NCBI GenBank assembly: GCA_944386175.1
Contig: CALXAB010000001.1
Span: 1 to 47,644 of the forward strand
Direction: 5' to 3'
DNA: 47,644 nucleotides
DNA from: an uncultured Clostridia bacterium
GTDB taxonomy: Bacteria > Bacillota > Clostridia > TANB77 > CAG-508
In this document: positions 1 through 8,418 of the stretch, piece by piece
Position numbering within the stretch: the stretch's first letter is position 1
Layout: every line of letters starts with the position of its first letter
Translations under genes and position numbers: made by a program
Notes under the pieces: model-generated
The model's input: only the letters and a program-made list of their open reading frames with translations
Told to the model about the DNA's origin: nothing
The model's database searches: none

Positions 1-78
1 GAATGTGAGATGCTAAACTTGGGGGAGGTCCGTCCCTTTGTTCCCGAATTTTAGGGATTGAAGCAACGTCCCCTAACG
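1..78. repeat. One end of a dispersed GGGGACG-type inverted-repeat element
   Basis: The stretch from about 15 to 76 shares its sequence with the right arm of the element downstream of prfB (about 14728-14786). Shared blocks include TAAACTTGG, the GGTCCGTCCC box and GAATTTTAGGGATTGA, ending in AACGTCCCCT. Only one end is inside the window. It overlaps the 3' coding part of the DUF1980-type gene. Confidence 0.8.
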
Positions 79-604
79 GAATATAACTTTCGTCAGGAGG
101 ATAAACATATTCCTCATTAGGAGTATCAACTTTTTTCATTTCAGTAACCTTTAAAATTGGCATATCTCCATGATAATCACCTTTAAAAATTTCACCAGTA
201 ACTTCAACCCAAGTATCATTTTCGAAATCTTTTGCATTATCAAATTCAGACAAGAAACCAACAATAACATACCTATAATCAGAAGAAATTACCATATCTC
301 TAGACAAAATAAACTGATTTTCTTTCAAATCAGGAACTCTATAAACATATCCTGTAAATTGAATTTTTAGACCTACATAATTATCTATATTTTCATGTAC
401 AGCCTTTAAAATATTAGTATAATTTTTGGCAGATATGACAGAAACACCATTTTTAGGAGAACAAGGAGAATTTTTAGATTGCTTAGCACCATTAAAAATT
501 CTAAAAGAGACAATTCCAACAATAATAACTATAATTACAACTACAGTAATAAAAAATATTTTAAAAACCTTACTTCCATTAATTTTAAAATTATACACAA
601 ACAT
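1..604 (-). CDS. DUF1980/TIGR03943-type membrane protein, C-terminus cut by window edge
   Basis: The minus-strand ORF starts at ATG 604 behind a GAGG-type ribosome binding site and stays open to base 1, giving 201 visible codons. Residues about 13-36 form one hydrophobic transmembrane segment. The rest is an extracytoplasmic beta-rich domain with GYVYRVPDLKENQFILSRD, then W-V-E-V-TGEI and PILKVTEMKKVDTP. This pattern matches the DUF1980 (TIGR03943, YcgQ-like) subunit that usually accompanies a DUF318/YcgR-like permease. No permease is visible, so it would lie outside the window. Oddity: the last ~25 codons are encoded by a dispersed intergenic repeat (bases about 1-78), so the native C-terminus seems replaced by repeat sequence. 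Family assignment is from memory of the motif pattern; the biochemical role is unknown. Confidence 0.7.
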   Translation of the reverse strand, partial: MFVYNFKINGSKVFKIFFITVVVIIVIIVGIVSFRIFNGAKQSKNSPCSPKNGVSVISAKNYTNILKAVHENIDNYVGLKIQFTGYVYRVPDLKENQFILSRDMVISSDYRYVIVGFLSEFDNAKDFENDTWVEVTGEIFKGDYHGDMPILKVTEMKKVDTPNEEYVYPPDESYIPLGDVASIPKIREQRDGPPPSLASHI

Positions 605-674
605 AAAATTCCTCTTTTCTAATTTATTCTGATAATTAAATTTATGTAAGAATATAAAAAATATGTTAAAATAC

Positions 675-703
675 TTGATAAAAATAAGTTTTAGTGGTAT
701 AGT
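675..703 (+). promoter_or_regulatory. Promoter of secA
   Basis: TTGATA at 675-680 and TATAGT at 698-703 are separated by 17 nt, and TG precedes the -10 box, giving an extended -10. It lies 42 nt upstream of the secA start and downstream of the divergent gene's start. Confidence 0.65.
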
Positions 704-744
704 ATCATAGTAACAATATAAACTAAGGAAGGATTGAATTCAAA

Positions 745-3501
745 ATGAGTATATTAAAGAAAATATTTAAATCATATAGTGAAAAAGAAGTTAAAAGAGT
801 AATGCCAATAGTAGCAAAAATAAATGAATTAGAAGGTGCCATATCAAAATTAAGTGATCATGAATTAAGAGAAAAAACGAATTATTTTAAGAAACAATTA
901 GAAGAAGGTAAAACATTAGATGATATATTACCAGAAGCTTTTGCAGTTGTAAGAGAAGCATCTAAAAGAGTATTAGGAATGAGACATTTTGATGTACAAT
1001 TAATAGGAGGTATTATATTACATCAAGGAAGAATTGCAGAAATGAAAACTGGTGAAGGAAAAACATTAGTTGCAACATTGCCAGTATATCTAAATGCATT
1101 AGAAGGAAAAGGAGTTCATGTAATAACTGTAAATGATTATCTTGCAAAAAGAGATAGTGAATGGATGGGAAAATTATATAAATTCTTAGGTTTAACAGTT
1201 GGATTAGTAATAGCAGGAATGGAACCCAAAGAAAAACAAGAAGCATATGCAGCAGATGTAACATATGGTACAAATAATGAATTTGGATTTGATTATCTAA
1301 GAGATAATATGGTTATATATAAAAATCAATTAGTTCAAAGAGGATTACATTATGCCATAGTAGATGAAATTGATAGTATTTTAATAGATGAAGCAAGAAC
1401 ACCTTTAATTATATCTGGACGTGCAAATGAATCATCAGATTTATACAAAAAAGCAGATAGCTTTGTAAAAAGATTAACTCCAAAGGTAATAGTAGAAGAA
1501 GATGTAAAAGATTTTGAACAAGCAGAAGATAATGAGAAATATGATTATATTGTAGACTTAAAAGCAAAATCAGCAACATTGACACAAAAAGGTATTAAGA
1601 AAGCAGAAGAAACATTTGGACTAGAAAACTTTAATGACTTAGAAAATTCAACATTAGTTCACCATGTAAATCAAGCATTGCGTGCACATGGCGTAATGAA
1701 AAGAGACATTGATTATATTGTAAAAGATGGAGAAGTTTTAATTGTTGATGAATTTACAGGTCGTATAATGTATGGTAGAAGATACAATAATGGCTTGCAT
1801 CAAGCAATAGAAGCTAAAGAACATGTTAAAATAGCTGATGAATCTAAAACTTTAGCAACAATAACATTCCAAAACTATTTTAGAATGTATGATAAATTAT
1901 CTGGTATGACTGGTACAGCCATGACAGAAGAAGCTGAATTTGAAGAAATATACAATTTAGATGTTGTAGCAATACCAACAAACAAACCAATGATTCGTAA
2001 AGATGAAAATGATGTTATTTACAAAAATGAAAATGCAAAATATAGAGCAATAGTAAAAAGTATAAAAGAAAGTCATGAAAAAGGGCAACCTGTTTTAGTT
2101 GGTACAGTATCTATCGAAAAATCTGAAAAAATAAGTAAGTTATTAAAACAAGAAGGAATTAAACATGAGGTATTAAATGCTAAATATCATGAAAAAGAAG
2201 CAGAGATAGTTGCACAAGCTGGTAAATATGGAGCTGTAACAATAGCAACAAATATGGCTGGTCGTGGTACTGACATTATGCTTGGTGGAAATAGTGAATA
2301 TTTAGCAAAAGAAGAAATGAGAAGAAAGAAAGTTCCAGCTAATTTAATAGAAGAAGCAGATACATATTATGAAACAGAAGATGAAGAAATATTAAAAGCT
2401 AGGGAACAATTTAAGAACTTAGTTGATAAATTTGATGAAAAAATAAAAGAAGAAAAAGAAAAAGTAATTCAAGCAGGAGGATTAAAAATAATTGGTACAG
2501 AAAGACATGAGTCAAGAAGAATTGATAACCAATTAAGAGGTCGTTCTGGACGTCAAGGTGATATAGGAGAATCTAAATTCTATATAGGTTTAGATGATGA
2601 CTTAATGAAAATCTTTGGTGGAGATACAATAACTAAAGTGTTTAATACGCTAGGAGCAGACGAAAATATGCCAATAGATTCTAAAATCATATCAAATGCA
2701 GTTGAAAATGCTCAAAAGAAAGTTGAAGGAAGAAACTTCAGCATTCGTAAAAATGTATTAAAATATGATGATGTTATGAATGCCCAAAGAGAAATCATAT
2801 ATAAACAAAGAAGACAAGTACTAGACGGAGAAAATATTCATGATGCTATTGTAAATATGATGAATACAGTTTCAAATAATATATCAAATATGTTTATTGA
2901 AGATGAACATGGAAATATAAATGTAGAAGCTTTAAATGCAGAAATAAACAATATTTTTGGTATAGATATGATAGATTACATTAAAGAAAACAAAAACAAT
3001 GCACAAGCAATTTCAGAAGAATTATTAAAAAGAGCTAATGAAAAATATGCAGAAAAAGAAGAAGCAATTGGTTCAGATGATATGAGAGAACTTGAAAGAG
3101 TTGTTATGCTAAAAGTTGTTGATGAAAAATGGATGAATCATATAGATAGTATGGATGAACTTAAAAATGGTATAGGATTAAGAGCTTATGGACAACAAGA
3201 TCCTGTTGTAAAATATAGGATTGAGGGTATGGAAATGTTTGATGAAATGATTTCTGACATTCAAGTAGATGTGACAAAAATTTTATTACATATTAGACAA
3301 CAAACAGAGGCTAAAAGGCAAGAAACTGTTAAAATAACAGGTGCAGCATTAGAAGCAATTCATAGCGTAGATGGTGGAGCAAAAATTGGTACTGATGTTG
3401 ATAGAACAATAAGAAATGAAGGACCAAAAGTTGGAAGAAATGACCCTTGTCCATGTGGTTCGGGAAAGAAATATAAGAACTGTTGCGGGAAGAACACATA
3501 A
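745..3501 (+). CDS. secA: Preprotein translocase ATPase SecA
   Basis: SecA is the ATPase motor that pushes unfolded preproteins through SecYEG at the cytoplasmic membrane. The 918-residue length is normal. Visible signatures are the Walker A region MKTGEGKT, the DEAD-like Walker [16 protein letters not shown], the preprotein-binding region, [14 protein letters not shown] and the second-ATPase [23 protein letters not shown]. The C-terminal SEC-C zinc-binding tail is [19 protein letters not shown], for binding SecB-like partners or lipids. The start ATG has an AGGAAGG ribosome binding site 12 nt upstream, a long spacing. The gene is followed by a hairpin (3539-3560) and a strong terminator (3600-3641), so it appears to be transcribed alone. 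Assignment is firm. Confidence 0.98.
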   Translation: MSILKKIFKSYSEKEVKRVMPIVAKINELEGAISKLSDHELREKTNYFKKQLEEGKTLDDILPEAFAVVREASKRVLGMRHFDVQLIGGIILHQGRIAEMKTGEGKTLVATLPVYLNALEGKGVHVITVNDYLAKRDSEWMGKLYKFLGLTVGLVIAGMEPKEKQEAYAADVTYGTNNEFGFDYLRDNMVIYKNQLVQRGLHYAIVDEIDSILIDEARTPLIISGRANESSDLYKKADSFVKRLTPKVIVEEDVKDFEQAEDNEKYDYIVDLKAKSATLTQKGIKKAEETFGLENFNDLENSTLVHHVNQALRAHGVMKRDIDYIVKDGEVLIVDEFTGRIMYGRRYNNGLHQAIEAKEHVKIADESKTLATITFQNYFRMYDKLSGMTGTAMTEEAEFEEIYNLDVVAIPTNKPMIRKDENDVIYKNENAKYRAIVKSIKESHEKGQPVLVGTVSIEKSEKISKLLKQEGIKHEVLNAKYHEKEAEIVAQAGKYGAVTIATNMAGRGTDIMLGGNSEYLAKEEMRRKKVPANLIEEADTYYETEDEEILKAREQFKNLVDKFDEKIKEEKEKVIQAGGLKIIGTERHESRRIDNQLRGRSGRQGDIGESKFYIGLDDDLMKIFGGDTITKVFNTLGADENMPIDSKIISNAVENAQKKVEGRNFSIRKNVLKYDDVMNAQREIIYKQRRQVLDGENIHDAIVNMMNTVSNNISNMFIEDEHGNINVEALNAEINNIFGIDMIDYIKENKNNAQAISEELLKRANEKYAEKEEAIGSDDMRELERVVMLKVVDEKWMNHIDSMDELKNGIGLRAYGQQDPVVKYRIEGMEMFDEMISDIQVDVTKILLHIRQQTEAKRQETVKITGAALEAIHSVDGGAKIGTDVDRTIRNEGPKVGRNDPCPCGSGKKYKNCCGKNT

Positions 3502-3599
3502 ATAGTGACTTGCACAAGATTTTTAGAAAATAAAAATTGACAAAATAAGTTCGTTTTGTCAGCAAAAATATAAATTTGCAAACAAAAAGTATTGAAAAT

Positions 3600-3641
3600 A
3601 AAGGAATGTAGATATTAATAATATGTTGACATTCCTTTTTT
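3600..3641 (+). terminator. Intrinsic terminator after secA
   Basis: AAAGGAATGT pairs with ACATTCCTTT and is followed by a T run at 3636-3641. A shorter hairpin, GACAAAA/TTTTGTC at 3539-3560, lies between it and the secA stop. Confidence 0.8.
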
Positions 3642-3675
3642 GATATGCAAAAATATAGAGGAATGGAGGTAAAAA

Positions 3676-3840
3676 ATGGTAAATATTAGAAAACGTGGTA
3701 AAGTATGACAATACCAATTTGAAATAGCAAAAGTTGAAGAAAAAAGAAAATATATTAGTAAATCAGGATTTAAAACAAAAAATGAAGCTCTAATAGCAGG
3801 AATGAAAGCGTATGATAAATATATAAAAGGAAAAATTTAA
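3676..3840 (+). pseudogene. Remnant of tyrosine integrase N-terminal arm-binding domain with in-frame stop
   Basis: A strong GGAGG site precedes ATG 3676. Codon 11 is TGA (3706-3708), then the frame stays open to TAA 3838-3840. Read through, the 54 codons give M-V-N-I-R-K-R-G-K-V-stop-Q-Y-Q-F-E-I-A-K-V, then YISKSGFKTKNEA. This is the arm-DNA-binding domain of Tn916/phage-type tyrosine recombinases, in which the position of the stop is normally Trp (TGG). The core-binding and catalytic domains are absent. Because prfB in this window uses a UGA frameshift, UGA is a genuine stop here, so this is most simply a decayed integrase fragment at the left edge of the accessory island. Confidence 0.7.
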
Positions 3841-3875
3841 AGTATTAAAAGAAGAAATAGTAGGAGAAGAAAGAC

Positions 3876-4475
3876 ATGAGTAATAATAATGAAAAAAATA
3901 TAATTTTAATTAATAAAATGTACACAGGAAGTTATTTAGATGATAATAATGGTAATAATATAGGGCACGAAATTATAAATTTTTTTAAAGCTGAAGATGG
4001 AAGCAATTATATTTATATAACGCCATATGGCAAGTATAAACATGGAGATAGAATTCAATATGTATTATTTACCACGCAAAAAATAGATGGGAAATATGAG
4101 ATTATTGCAAAAGCAGAAATAGAAGAAGAATATAAGGCTAGTAAAGAAACAGAAATAGAAGGGTCTAAAAATAGTAAATATATTCTTAAAGAATCTTACA
4201 GAGAAAAACATAATGATCAAGCTCTAAAAATAAAATATGGTGGAAAAAGTATTTATGATATATACAAAGACAACATAAATAATGACGAAGCTATATATGC
4301 GTCTTTTAAAGTAAAAAAGATATATAAAGTAAAAGATGGAGTAACCATCAAGGTAAACTTAAACAGTACTAAAAACAACAAAGAAGATAAAACAGTTGTA
4401 ACAGTATCAAAAAATGGTAAAAAAAGAAGTGAAGCATTTAAACATCAAATAATACCAGAAATAAAAAAACGGTAA
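3876..4475 (+). CDS. Uncharacterised protein in nuclease island
   Basis: I do not recognise a named family. The 199-residue product is Lys/Glu-rich and soluble, with no signal peptide or membrane segment. A conserved-looking block near the N-terminus reads INKMYTG, then IGHEIINFF, then NYIYITPYG, which suggests a folded alpha/beta domain at residues ~10-60. The C-terminal third is basic. The start is supported by AGGAGAAG upstream. The gene lies 37 nt upstream of the PD-(D/E)XK/GIY-YIG gene on the same strand and behind the integrase remnant. It may therefore be a partner of that nuclease, for example a specificity or regulatory component, but that is inference from position only. Confidence 0.6.
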   Translation: MSNNNEKNIILINKMYTGSYLDDNNGNNIGHEIINFFKAEDGSNYIYITPYGKYKHGDRIQYVLFTTQKIDGKYEIIAKAEIEEEYKASKETEIEGSKNSKYILKESYREKHNDQALKIKYGGKSIYDIYKDNINNDEAIYASFKVKKIYKVKDGVTIKVNLNSTKNNKEDKTVVTVSKNGKKRSEAFKHQIIPEIKKR

Positions 4476-4512
4476 TAAACAGAATAAAATAAAAATCCCT
4501 CTAAATATAGGT

Positions 4513-5658
4513 ATGAGTAGCACAATATACTTAGATCCTAATGATAATGATAAGAATAAAGTAAAACTAACAGAATATTTAAAAAATATTATAGATGATA
4601 AAAGCTTATGGAAAGAAGAAGAAGTTTCTGAAATAAAAATATCAGAACAAGAAAAACAAGAAAATAGAAAATTTAATTTTTTAAATTTAATACAAAAAGA
4701 ATATGATGAAAATATATTTACAAACTTGTTAGCCTATTATTTTAATGTTAAATATAAAGAAAATGAAAAAGAAGAAACAGATATTACACTTAATAAATTC
4801 TTAAACTGGTTAAGTACTACTGACAAAAAGTTTAAAGAAAAATATACATATGATAGTAATGTCAAATTTTCTGAAATATCAAATGAACATGAAATCGCAA
4901 TTAAAAAAAATAAGAAAAAAGTTGAAGAAAAAAGTCTAATTAATAGTGAAAATATGTCAAAAGGTAGAATAGATCTTTTTGCTTCAAAAGACGATATATA
5001 TTTAGTAATAGAAAATAAAATAAAATCAAAAATAAATGGAAAGCAAGAAAATGGATATCAGTTAAAGTTTTATAAATCAGCCATCGAAAAAAAATACACA
5101 AATTCAAAATTTATTGGTATTATATTAGTTCCAGATTATAGTAAAGAATTAATAAAAAATGAAAAGGGATATAAAGATGTTGAAAATGATTATATAATAG
5201 TTACTTATAAAAAACTTTATGATTTTTTTACAGAAGAAATAAAAAAAGATATGTTAGATGACGAAAATGCTAGAAAATACTATGAAGATTTTTATAATGC
5301 ATTATATATTCATACTTTATCTGCGAAAACAAAAGAAGAAAATAAATTCAAGAAAGCAATACTTGATGCAAAAGAAATTAAATATACAGTATTTGTGGCT
5401 AGATTCAAGAAATGTGAAGAAAAGTTAGAATATAAATATTATATTGGAACAACAACCAATTTAGATAGAAGAAAACTTGAACTAAGTGAAACTAATAAAT
5501 TCAAAGAATATAAAATAGATAATTTTATTTGGTTCAAAGAATACGGGAATTTAAATGAGGCTATTGAAATCGAAAAAGAACTAGAAATGAGAATAATAGA
5601 TAAATTAGAAAATGAAAATAAAATTCTAGAAAAAGTTGATATCTTAAAATATATGTAA
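4513..5658 (+). CDS. PD-(D/E)XK nuclease-like protein with C-terminal GIY-YIG-like domain
   Basis: The 381-residue product appears to carry two nuclease folds. Residues ~55-270 resemble the PDDEXK_4 group (PF14281-like): ENIFTNLLAYYFN near residue 66, then GRIDLF with D154, IENKIKSK with E167 and K169, and a Q/Y-rich helix (QLKFY, from 183). Residues ~290-365 resemble a GIY-YIG endonuclease: YTVFVA at 291, YYIGTTTNLDRR at 309-320 (YIG triad and Arg319/320), and EIEKELE at 352-358 supplying a candidate metal-binding Glu. The canonical first GIY triplet is not literal. No good ribosome binding site precedes ATG 4513, so translation may be weak or coupled to the gene 37 nt upstream. It may be a restriction or anti-phage nuclease; the role is inferred. 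Confidence 0.65.
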   Translation: MSSTIYLDPNDNDKNKVKLTEYLKNIIDDKSLWKEEEVSEIKISEQEKQENRKFNFLNLIQKEYDENIFTNLLAYYFNVKYKENEKEETDITLNKFLNWLSTTDKKFKEKYTYDSNVKFSEISNEHEIAIKKNKKKVEEKSLINSENMSKGRIDLFASKDDIYLVIENKIKSKINGKQENGYQLKFYKSAIEKKYTNSKFIGIILVPDYSKELIKNEKGYKDVENDYIIVTYKKLYDFFTEEIKKDMLDDENARKYYEDFYNALYIHTLSAKTKEENKFKKAILDAKEIKYTVFVARFKKCEEKLEYKYYIGTTTNLDRRKLELSETNKFKEYKIDNFIWFKEYGNLNEAIEIEKELEMRIIDKLENENKILEKVDILKYM

Positions 5659-5758
5659 ATAGAATACTGAATTCCTTATATTACTAATTAAAAAATATAC
5701 ATATGCAACAAAAGTAAAGCTTATAACATATAATAACATTATATAAGGAGAGAATAAA

Positions 5759-6724
5759 ATGTTAAATAAAAATGCAATTATAGGAAATACACCAATGATA
5801 AAGATAAAATATAAATATAATGGAAAAGAAAAAGAAATATTTACTAAATTAGAATATTTTAATTTAACAGGAAGTATTAAAGATAGAGTAGCTTTATATA
5901 TAATTAATAATGCCAAAAAAAGAGGAGATTTGAAAGAAAAAATGCCACTAATGGAAGCAACTAGTGGTAATACAGGTATCGCACTATCAGCACTTGGAAA
6001 CTATTATAATCATCCAGTATATATTTTTATGCCAGATTGGGAAAGTAAAGAAAGAATTGAATTAATGAAAGCTTATGGGGCAAAAATATTTTTATTTTCA
6101 AAAGAAGAAGGAGGATTTATAAAGTGCATAAATGAAGCAAAAAAGTTGGCTAAAGAAAAGAATGGATTTTTTACAAACCAATTTGAAAATGAAGATAATT
6201 ATTTAGCTCATTATGAAACAACAGGAGAAGAAATATTAAATCAACTTCCAAAGAAGATAGGAGGATTTGTATCAGGTATAGGTACAGGAGGAACTTTAAT
6301 GGGAGTAGGAGATAAATTAAGAGAAAAATACAGCATGATACTAACTGCTATTGAACCTGCTAAAATGCCTATATTATCTGGTGGTAAGGTGTTAGGACAG
6401 CATAAAATAGAAGGTATAGGAGATGATTTTATTCCAGAATTGGTTGATAAGAATAAAATTGATAAAATTATACAAATAAATGATGATGATGCAATTAATA
6501 TGGCTAGAAAAATATCTAGAGAATTGGGGATAGGCGTTGGAATTTCCTCAGGAGCAAATTTTATAGGAAGTGTATTACTTGCAGACGAAATAGAAGATAG
6601 TGTAGTTACGATATTTGCTGATGATAATAAAAAATATTTATCAACAGAATTATCAAAAGATATTGATAATAATGTACAATTTATTTCTAATCATATTGAG
6701 TTATTAAGTTATGAACAACAATAA
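5759..6724 (+). CDS. cysK: Cysteine synthase (O-acetylserine sulfhydrylase)
   Basis: PLP-dependent enzyme of fold type II that makes cysteine from O-acetylserine and sulfide in the cytoplasm. The 321-residue length fits. Visible motifs are IGNTPMIKI, NLTGSIKDRVA with Lys41 as PLP Schiff-base lysine, ATSGNTG at residues ~67-73 for substrate binding, and GIGTGGTLMG for PLP phosphate binding. AAGGAGAG upstream supports ATG 5759. No cysE is nearby. A cystathionine beta-synthase-like activity cannot be excluded from sequence, but the length, without a CBS regulatory domain, favours CysK. It is transcribed as a single gene between the nuclease island and the carAB leader. Confidence 0.9.
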   Translation: MLNKNAIIGNTPMIKIKYKYNGKEKEIFTKLEYFNLTGSIKDRVALYIINNAKKRGDLKEKMPLMEATSGNTGIALSALGNYYNHPVYIFMPDWESKERIELMKAYGAKIFLFSKEEGGFIKCINEAKKLAKEKNGFFTNQFENEDNYLAHYETTGEEILNQLPKKIGGFVSGIGTGGTLMGVGDKLREKYSMILTAIEPAKMPILSGGKVLGQHKIEGIGDDFIPELVDKNKIDKIIQINDDDAINMARKISRELGIGVGISSGANFIGSVLLADEIEDSVVTIFADDNKKYLSTELSKDIDNNVQFISNHIELLSYEQQ

Positions 6725-6780
6725 AATTGGATTATGAATTATATAAAAATTTATAATGTTGAATTTATTTATTAAAAATA

Positions 6781-6810
6781 TTGCAATTTATATATAACTT
6801 TTGATATAAT
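6781..6810 (+). promoter_or_regulatory. Promoter of the carAB leader
   Basis: TTGCAA (6781-6786) and TATAAT (6805-6810) are separated by 18 nt, with TGA immediately before the -10 box. A transcript would start near 6817 and include the leader ORF and terminator before carA. Confidence 0.65.
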
Positions 6811-6836
6811 TAAAAAAGTTAAAATAAAAGAAAAAA

Positions 6837-6865
6837 GGTTGAAAAATAATACAATTTTTTCAACC
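6837..6865 (+). promoter_or_regulatory. Leader hairpin upstream of leader peptide
   Basis: GGTTGAAAAA pairs with TTTTTCAACC, a perfect 10-bp stem with an 8-nt loop, in the predicted carAB leader RNA. It could be a pause hairpin or a weak terminator; the trailing U tract is short. Confidence 0.5.
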
Positions 6866-6898
6866 AAGTTTTTAAAGTAGAAGGGAATGAGATAAAAA

Positions 6899-6982
6899 AT
6901 GAAGAACTATATAAGAAAAATCAATTTAAAAAACACAATAAATATTCTTTTATTAGTTGCTTTATTTTTATTTCCATTTTAA
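6899..6982 (+). CDS. Putative 27-residue leader peptide before carAB
   Basis: ATG 6899 opens a 27-codon ORF ending in TAA at 6980-6982. It begins MKNYIRKINLKN and ends in the hydrophobic run VALFLFPF. The last dozen codons are almost all U-rich (CTT, TTA, TTT, GTT). The stop is one base upstream of the 5' arm of an intrinsic terminator, so a ribosome reaching the stop would cover the arm. This layout resembles the E. coli pyrBI leader, where tight coupling of ribosome and polymerase at low UTP prevents termination. The ribosome binding site (AAGGGA about 13 nt upstream) is weak. Alternatively it is a small membrane peptide or a chance ORF. Confidence 0.45.
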   Translation: MKNYIRKINLKNTINILLLVALFLFPF

Positions 6983-6983
6983 G

Positions 6984-7011
6984 TAAGGATTTTTGTTCCT
7001 TATTTTTTTTT
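6984..7011 (+). terminator. Intrinsic terminator/attenuator in the carAB leader
   Basis: TAAGGA (6984-6989) pairs with TCCTTA (6997-7002) around a 7-nt loop and is followed by nine T residues. It directly follows the leader ORF stop and lies 120 nt before carA, so it probably acts as an attenuator. Confidence 0.65.
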
Positions 7012-7131
7012 GCATTAAAAAGATTATATTTTTAAATGCAGAAAATTAATTATTATTACATAAGGGGTAAAGTTTTGTTTTAAAGAAAATCTTTCAAACT
7101 ATATGTGTCTCAGAAAGGAATGATATTTAAT

Positions 7132-8220
7132 ATGAAGAAATTCAACAAAAAAATTGTACTAGAAGATGGAGAAGAATATTTAGGATATGGATTTGGTGCA
7201 GATAAAGAAGCAATATGTGAAATTGTATTTAATACTTCAATGGTAGGATATCAAGAAATTGTTTCAGACCCATCATATACTTATCAAATGGTAGTGATGA
7301 CATATCCACTAATTGGAAATTATGGAATTACAGACGAAGATTATGAAACTAAACAACCCTCGATAGGTGGTATGGTTGTAAGAGAATATAATGCATTGCC
7401 TAGTAATTTTCGTTATACTAAGACACTATCAGAATACTTAGAGGAAAACGATATACCTGGTATTTCTGGTATTGATACTAGAAAACTAACCAGGAGTATC
7501 AGAAATAAAGGGAGCAGAAAGGTTATCATAACAGACATAACAACAAGTAAAGAAGAAGCTATTCAAAAATTAAATAAATATGATATCCCAAAAGATGCTG
7601 TGTCAAAAGTAAGTTGTAAAAAGAAGTGGTATTCTAGAACAGCAAATTATAAATACAATGTAGTAGCGGTTGATTGTGGCATTAAGTTAAATATTATAAG
7701 AAGTTTAAATAAAAGAGGGTGTAATGTAACAATTGTACCATATAACACAACAGCAAAAGAAATAGAAGAATTAAAACCAGATGGAGTCTTTTTATCAAAT
7801 GGACCAGGAGATCCAGAAGATGTAAAAGAAGTCATTCAACTTGTAAAAGAATTAAAAGGAAAATATCCAATCTTTGGAATTTGTCTAGGACATCAAATGA
7901 TTAGCTTAGCATATGGTGCTAAAACATATAAGTTAAAATTTGGGCATAGAGGTGGAAATCATCCAGTATTAAATCTAGAAACAGATAAAATAGAAATTAC
8001 AAGTCAAAACCATAGTTATGCAGTAGATGAAACATCTTTAGAGAAAACAGATTTAGTACCAACACATAAAAACATTTTAGATAATACCATTGAAGGTGTT
8101 GAATGTAAAAAGGATAAAGTATTTAGTGTGCAATATCATCCAGAAAGTGCACCAGGACCACAAGATAGTGGATATTTGTTTGATAAGTTTATTGAAACCA
8201 TGAAAAAATTTGAAAAATAA
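7132..8220 (+). CDS. carA: Carbamoyl-phosphate synthase small (glutaminase) subunit
   Basis: CarA hydrolyses glutamine and channels ammonia to CarB for carbamoyl phosphate, feeding pyrimidine and arginine synthesis. From ATG 7132 the product is 362 residues, beginning MKKFNKKIVLEDG. This matches the family start better than an in-frame GTG at 7105 or ATG at 7120; AAAGGA lies 12 nt upstream. The N-terminal domain includes FNTSMVGYQEI and GIDTRKLTR. The class I glutamine amidotransferase domain has VAVDCGIKLNIIR, SNGPGDP, the nucleophile elbow FGICLGHQ and the catalytic His/Glu in YHPES. It lies upstream of carB with a 198-nt gap containing a large stem-loop. Confidence 0.96.
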   Translation: MKKFNKKIVLEDGEEYLGYGFGADKEAICEIVFNTSMVGYQEIVSDPSYTYQMVVMTYPLIGNYGITDEDYETKQPSIGGMVVREYNALPSNFRYTKTLSEYLEENDIPGISGIDTRKLTRSIRNKGSRKVIITDITTSKEEAIQKLNKYDIPKDAVSKVSCKKKWYSRTANYKYNVVAVDCGIKLNIIRSLNKRGCNVTIVPYNTTAKEIEELKPDGVFLSNGPGDPEDVKEVIQLVKELKGKYPIFGICLGHQMISLAYGAKTYKLKFGHRGGNHPVLNLETDKIEITSQNHSYAVDETSLEKTDLVPTHKNILDNTIEGVECKKDKVFSVQYHPESAPGPQDSGYLFDKFIETMKKFEK

Positions 8221-8238
8221 TCAGCGTTTTGTATTGTT

Positions 8239-8301
8239 ACACTTTACTTAAAATATAATAAACGTATAGCCCATACCTCTCATGGATTTTAAGTAAAGTG
8301 T
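8239..8301 (+). promoter_or_regulatory. Large stem-loop between carA and carB
   Basis: ACACTTTACTTAAAAT (8239-8254) is perfectly inverted at 8286-8301, a 16-bp stem. Inside the 31-nt loop, CCAT (8271-8274) and ATGG (8282-8285) can form a second stem. No U tract follows, so it does not look like a simple terminator. It could be an RNA processing or stability element setting the carA:carB ratio, or a small fold-back repeat. Confidence 0.5.
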
Positions 8302-8418
8302 GCCTAGTCAAAAAACGGTTCTTTTTCAAATTTGCTAAGATATAGTAAAGGAAATAAAAATAGTAAAGAGAATAAAAATAATGTCAAAAATCGTAAATAA
8401 AAGAAAGGAAGGAATAAA

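Noticed and set aside
1-370. Short plus-strand ORFs at the left edge
   Set aside because: They overlap the minus-strand DUF1980-type coding frame and have low-complexity composition.
3676-3840. UGA read as tryptophan (alternative genetic code)
   Set aside because: prfB encodes RF2 with a UGA-dependent frameshift, and the zeta-like gene ends in TGA, so UGA is stop; only this decayed fragment would need recoding.
7105-7131. GTG start for carA at 7105
   Set aside because: No ribosome binding site at suitable distance, and the family N-terminus begins at MKKFNKKIVLEDG.
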